Assembly (NCBI RefSeq): GCF_001652915.1
Contig: NZ_BBQI01000024.1
Coordinates: forward strand, 1-64,000
DNA from: Cupriavidus sp. D384
GTDB lineage: Bacteria; Pseudomonadota; Gammaproteobacteria; Burkholderiales; Burkholderiaceae
Direction of reading: 5' to 3'
DNA length: 64,000 nucleotides
The notes under the pieces are model-generated. The model made no database searches. It had not been told where the DNA came from and saw only the letters and a program-made list of their open reading frames with translations. The translations under genes were made by a program, and so were the position numbers. Every line of letters starts with the position of its first letter. The stretch's first letter is position 1. Positions 62,069-64,000 of this stretch are shown here, piece by piece.

Positions 62069-63010
62069 CTATGTCCTGGGGCGGGTACGCATCCAGTCGT
62101 CGAGCGGATTGCTGGGGAAGGTGGCGCAGTGCTCGCGGCGCACCGCCATGCTGGCGGTTGGCGGACGCGTCGTGGTTTCGTTGCGTGCGGCACGCGCGCT
62201 GCGCCGCGCACGGCCCATTGCCGCGGCCGTGGCGGCGGCAAGCTCCTGGGCTTCGCTTTCGGCCGTGGCGGCCATCGCCGCGATGCTGGCCTGTTCGTCG
62301 GCGTGCTGGGCCTCGCCGATTTCGAAAACCTCCTGCAGGGCGCCCAGCTCCTGCACCGCTGGCGACGGTGCCTTGAGGGCAGCCACCACCATCGACGTCA
62401 GTTGCGCCAGTACCTGCGCGTCGCTCATTCGCTTGCCCTGCGTGAACGCCGGCATCAGGTTGCCGAGTTCGTCGCCGGCCAGCACGCCCGCCAGCGCCTT
62501 GAGGGCGAAGTGCAGGCGCCAGCCCAGTTCCTGCCGTGGCACGTCGGGCAGCGCCCGTGCAAATGCCTCGAAGAAGCGTCCGAACACCGGTGCGTAATGC
62601 CCCATCAGCCAGGACTGAATGAACGGTGAGGTATCGGAATACACGCGCCCAAGCAGGCGCAGGAACGACGGGCCGCCAATATCGGGCTCGCGCGCCATCT
62701 GCAGCGCGGGCACGAACAAGGCCCCCATCACGTGTTCGCAACGGATGGCGTTGCCGGGCCAGCGTGCCTCGCAGGCATCCAGCAACGCAAGCCGCCGCGT
62801 GTTGAGCGGATCCAGCCGGCGGCTCAGCACCGACTGCATCATGATTTCCTTGCTGCGGAAGTGATAGTTGACGGCGGCCAGATTGACGATCGCTCGGGAC
62901 GTTACCTGCCTGAGCGAAGTCGCTTCATAGCCAACCTCAATGAACAACTTCTCGGTCGCATCGAGGATGCGAGCCTTGGTATCTCCTGCCGTGGTTTTCC
63001 CGGTCTTCAT
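62069..63010 (-). CDS. TetR-family regulator with long C-terminal extension
   Basis: This is a 313-residue TetR regulator. The HTH (about 7-55) reads DTKARILDATEKLFIEVGYE and then NLAAVNYHFRSKE. The ligand domain (60-220) resembles the DUF1956-like group of CerR/fatty-acid-type regulators. The last 90 residues are unusual for TetR: an Ala/Glu-rich, probably helical stretch (AQHADEQASIAAMAATAESE), then a basic Arg/Ala/Thr-rich tail. The start at ATG 63010 follows GAGAGACG. It is the only regulator in the minus-strand cluster. Confidence 0.85.
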   Translation of the reverse strand: MKTGKTTAGDTKARILDATEKLFIEVGYEATSLRQVTSRAIVNLAAVNYHFRSKEIMMQSVLSRRLDPLNTRRLALLDACEARWPGNAIRCEHVMGALFVPALQMAREPDIGGPSFLRLLGRVYSDTSPFIQSWLMGHYAPVFGRFFEAFARALPDVPRQELGWRLHFALKALAGVLAGDELGNLMPAFTQGKRMSDAQVLAQLTSMVVAALKAPSPAVQELGALQEVFEIGEAQHADEQASIAAMAATAESEAQELAAATAAAMGRARRSARAARNETTTRPPTASMAVRREHCATFPSNPLDDWMRTRPRT

Positions 63011-63223
63011 GGGGGCGTCTCTCGCTGAAATACCGCTGTGGACCCCTGCAAAAAAAACTACAAATCCACGACCGTCCGCTCCTTGCTCTGATGGCATACG
63101 GATGCTTCAAACGGTTGTAGGGAGCCTATCCAGCGCTCCGAGCGTTTCACAAGACCATTTTTCGAAGACTTGCTCTAAATTGCAAGCCCCTGCCGCGCAC
63201 CGCGTTGCCTGGCAGGAATCCGG

Positions 63224-64000
63224 TCACGTCATGATGGTCTTGCGCATCGCAGAGGCATTCTGCGCCGTCAATGCGAACACTGACAACTGGGGATTGGCAC
63301 CAATGCTTGTCGGAAATGCCGAACCATCGAACACGTACAGATTCTGCAGATGATGATGGCGTCCGGCACTGTTCACCACACCGCGCGCAGGGTCTTCGCT
63401 CATCGCGCAGCCGCCCATCAGGTGGGCGCTGAACAGCAGCACGCGGAATTTCTTCAGGGGCAGATGGCCGATGGCCTCGCGCGCCTGCGCCCAGGTCGTG
63501 TAGGAATTGCCATCGAGATGGGCTGGTCTCACGCGCCGGGCGCCGGCCGCAAACTGGGCCTCGGCCATGCTCAGGTAGGCACGCCGCACGCCATCCCATA
63601 CGTAGTCGCTCACTTCATAGTCCAGCACGGGGCTGCCGTCGTCTGCAATTTTTACGCGTCCGCCCGGACTGTCCGACACGAAACCATCGCGCAGCAGGGC
63701 CAGCATGGCGTTGGTATACGGCAACGCGGCCATCTCGCGTTGCAGTGCCTGGCCCAGGCCATTGAAAACGCCGGCACTGATGCCCGGGAACATCGGCGGT
63801 ACTTCGAGCTTGTACCCCATCGGGCCTGTCGCACCGTCGCGCCACTGGAAATGGTCCGAAGCCACCGATTGCGGCGCTCCATAATATGGATCAATTTTCT
63901 CCGGCATTTCGGCGATGCTTAAATTCACCGGATGAATAAACGTGCGCTGGCCGATCCGCTCATGCGGATCGGGGATGCGCGACCGCAGCAGCAGTGCGGG
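63224..64000 (-). CDS. GMC-family oxidoreductase, C-terminal part (cut by window edge)
   Basis: The frame runs to the window edge, leaving 258 C-terminal residues of a larger flavoprotein. Visible GMC_oxred_C features are the catalytic His in FSAHLMGGCAMSEDP, NLYVFDGSAFPTSIGANPQL with the family Asn-Pro pair, and a short C-terminus. GMC enzymes oxidise alcohols or sterols with FAD (AlkJ, choline and cholesterol oxidases). The N-terminal FAD-binding part lies beyond 64000. Transcription is toward the TetR gene; the 213-bp gap between them holds no gene. Confidence 0.88.
   Translation of the reverse strand, partial: PALLLRSRIPDPHERIGQRTFIHPVNLSIAEMPEKIDPYYGAPQSVASDHFQWRDGATGPMGYKLEVPPMFPGISAGVFNGLGQALQREMAALPYTNAMLALLRDGFVSDSPGGRVKIADDGSPVLDYEVSDYVWDGVRRAYLSMAEAQFAAGARRVRPAHLDGNSYTTWAQAREAIGHLPLKKFRVLLFSAHLMGGCAMSEDPARGVVNSAGRHHHLQNLYVFDGSAFPTSIGANPQLSVFALTAQNASAMRKTIMT

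Noticed and set aside
1..64000. CRISPR arrays, insertion sequences, prophage genes
   Set aside because: No regularly spaced direct repeats with spacers and no transposase, integrase or phage structural gene were recognised. The repeated units found are coding repeats or short promoter repeats.

Overview
The window is GC-rich chromosomal DNA with dense, uninterrupted protein coding. Gene content and order fit the Cupriavidus/Ralstonia branch of Burkholderiaceae (Betaproteobacteria): a Bug-type tctCBA operon, the def-fmt-htpX-rsmB-DUF4390-ntrY-(ntrX-like) block, cstA-ybdD beside a two-component system, GTP-type pckG, and DUF2957/DUF1571 proteins that are mainly known from this order. The placement is inferred from gene content; no 16S gene is present. 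I see no insertion sequence, integrase, prophage gene or CRISPR array. The only RNA gene is tRNA-Phe(GAA).

Layout. 1-7 kb: rarD, a LexA-boxed Y-family polymerase (dinB), an MFS exporter, an Asp/Glu racemase-like protein, a membrane GGDEF protein and a coiled-coil protein. 7.3-13.8 kb: a tripartite tricarboxylate transporter (tctC, a 339-bp structured gap, tctB, tctA), then a PaaI-type thioesterase, a patatin-like hydrolase and glutathione reductase. 13.8-14.15 kb: an antitoxin-like HTH remnant and tRNA-Phe. 14.2-22.5 kb (minus strand): def, fmt, htpX, rsmB, DUF4390, ntrY and an NtrX-like regulator. 22.6-28.3 kb: LysM protein, dprA, a thioredoxin-like protein and topB with a histone H1-like tail. 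28.4-30.3 kb: a LysR regulator and two small exported proteins, one made of 12-residue repeats, the other a glycine-zipper protein with a His-rich tail.

30.5-39.6 kb looks like a pyruvate/gluconeogenesis neighbourhood. ybdD and cstA are divergent from a Cache-domain histidine kinase and LuxR-type regulator, with a perfect inverted repeat between them. These are followed by pckG, a D-2-hydroxyacid dehydrogenase and a MOSC protein. 39.9-46.4 kb holds an MdtAB-like RND pump without an outer-membrane factor, then a compact ExbB-like/ExbD-like(DUF2149)/ChaN-like operon that suggests energised iron, haem or metal uptake. 46.4-50 kb carries a TctDE-like two-component system divergent from a substrate-binding protein gene. 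50-57 kb is a complete acrAB-oprM-type pump with a divergent TetR repressor and an AcrR/TtgR-like operator.

The last 7 kb (57.1-64 kb, all minus strand) is the least understood part: a GMC oxidoreductase (cut by the window edge), a TetR regulator, a DUF1571 protein, two paralogous DUF2957 lipoproteins and an OmpW-family porin. By analogy with AlkL/AlkJ this may be an envelope system for uptake and oxidation of a hydrophobic compound. It is my best candidate for an undescribed system.
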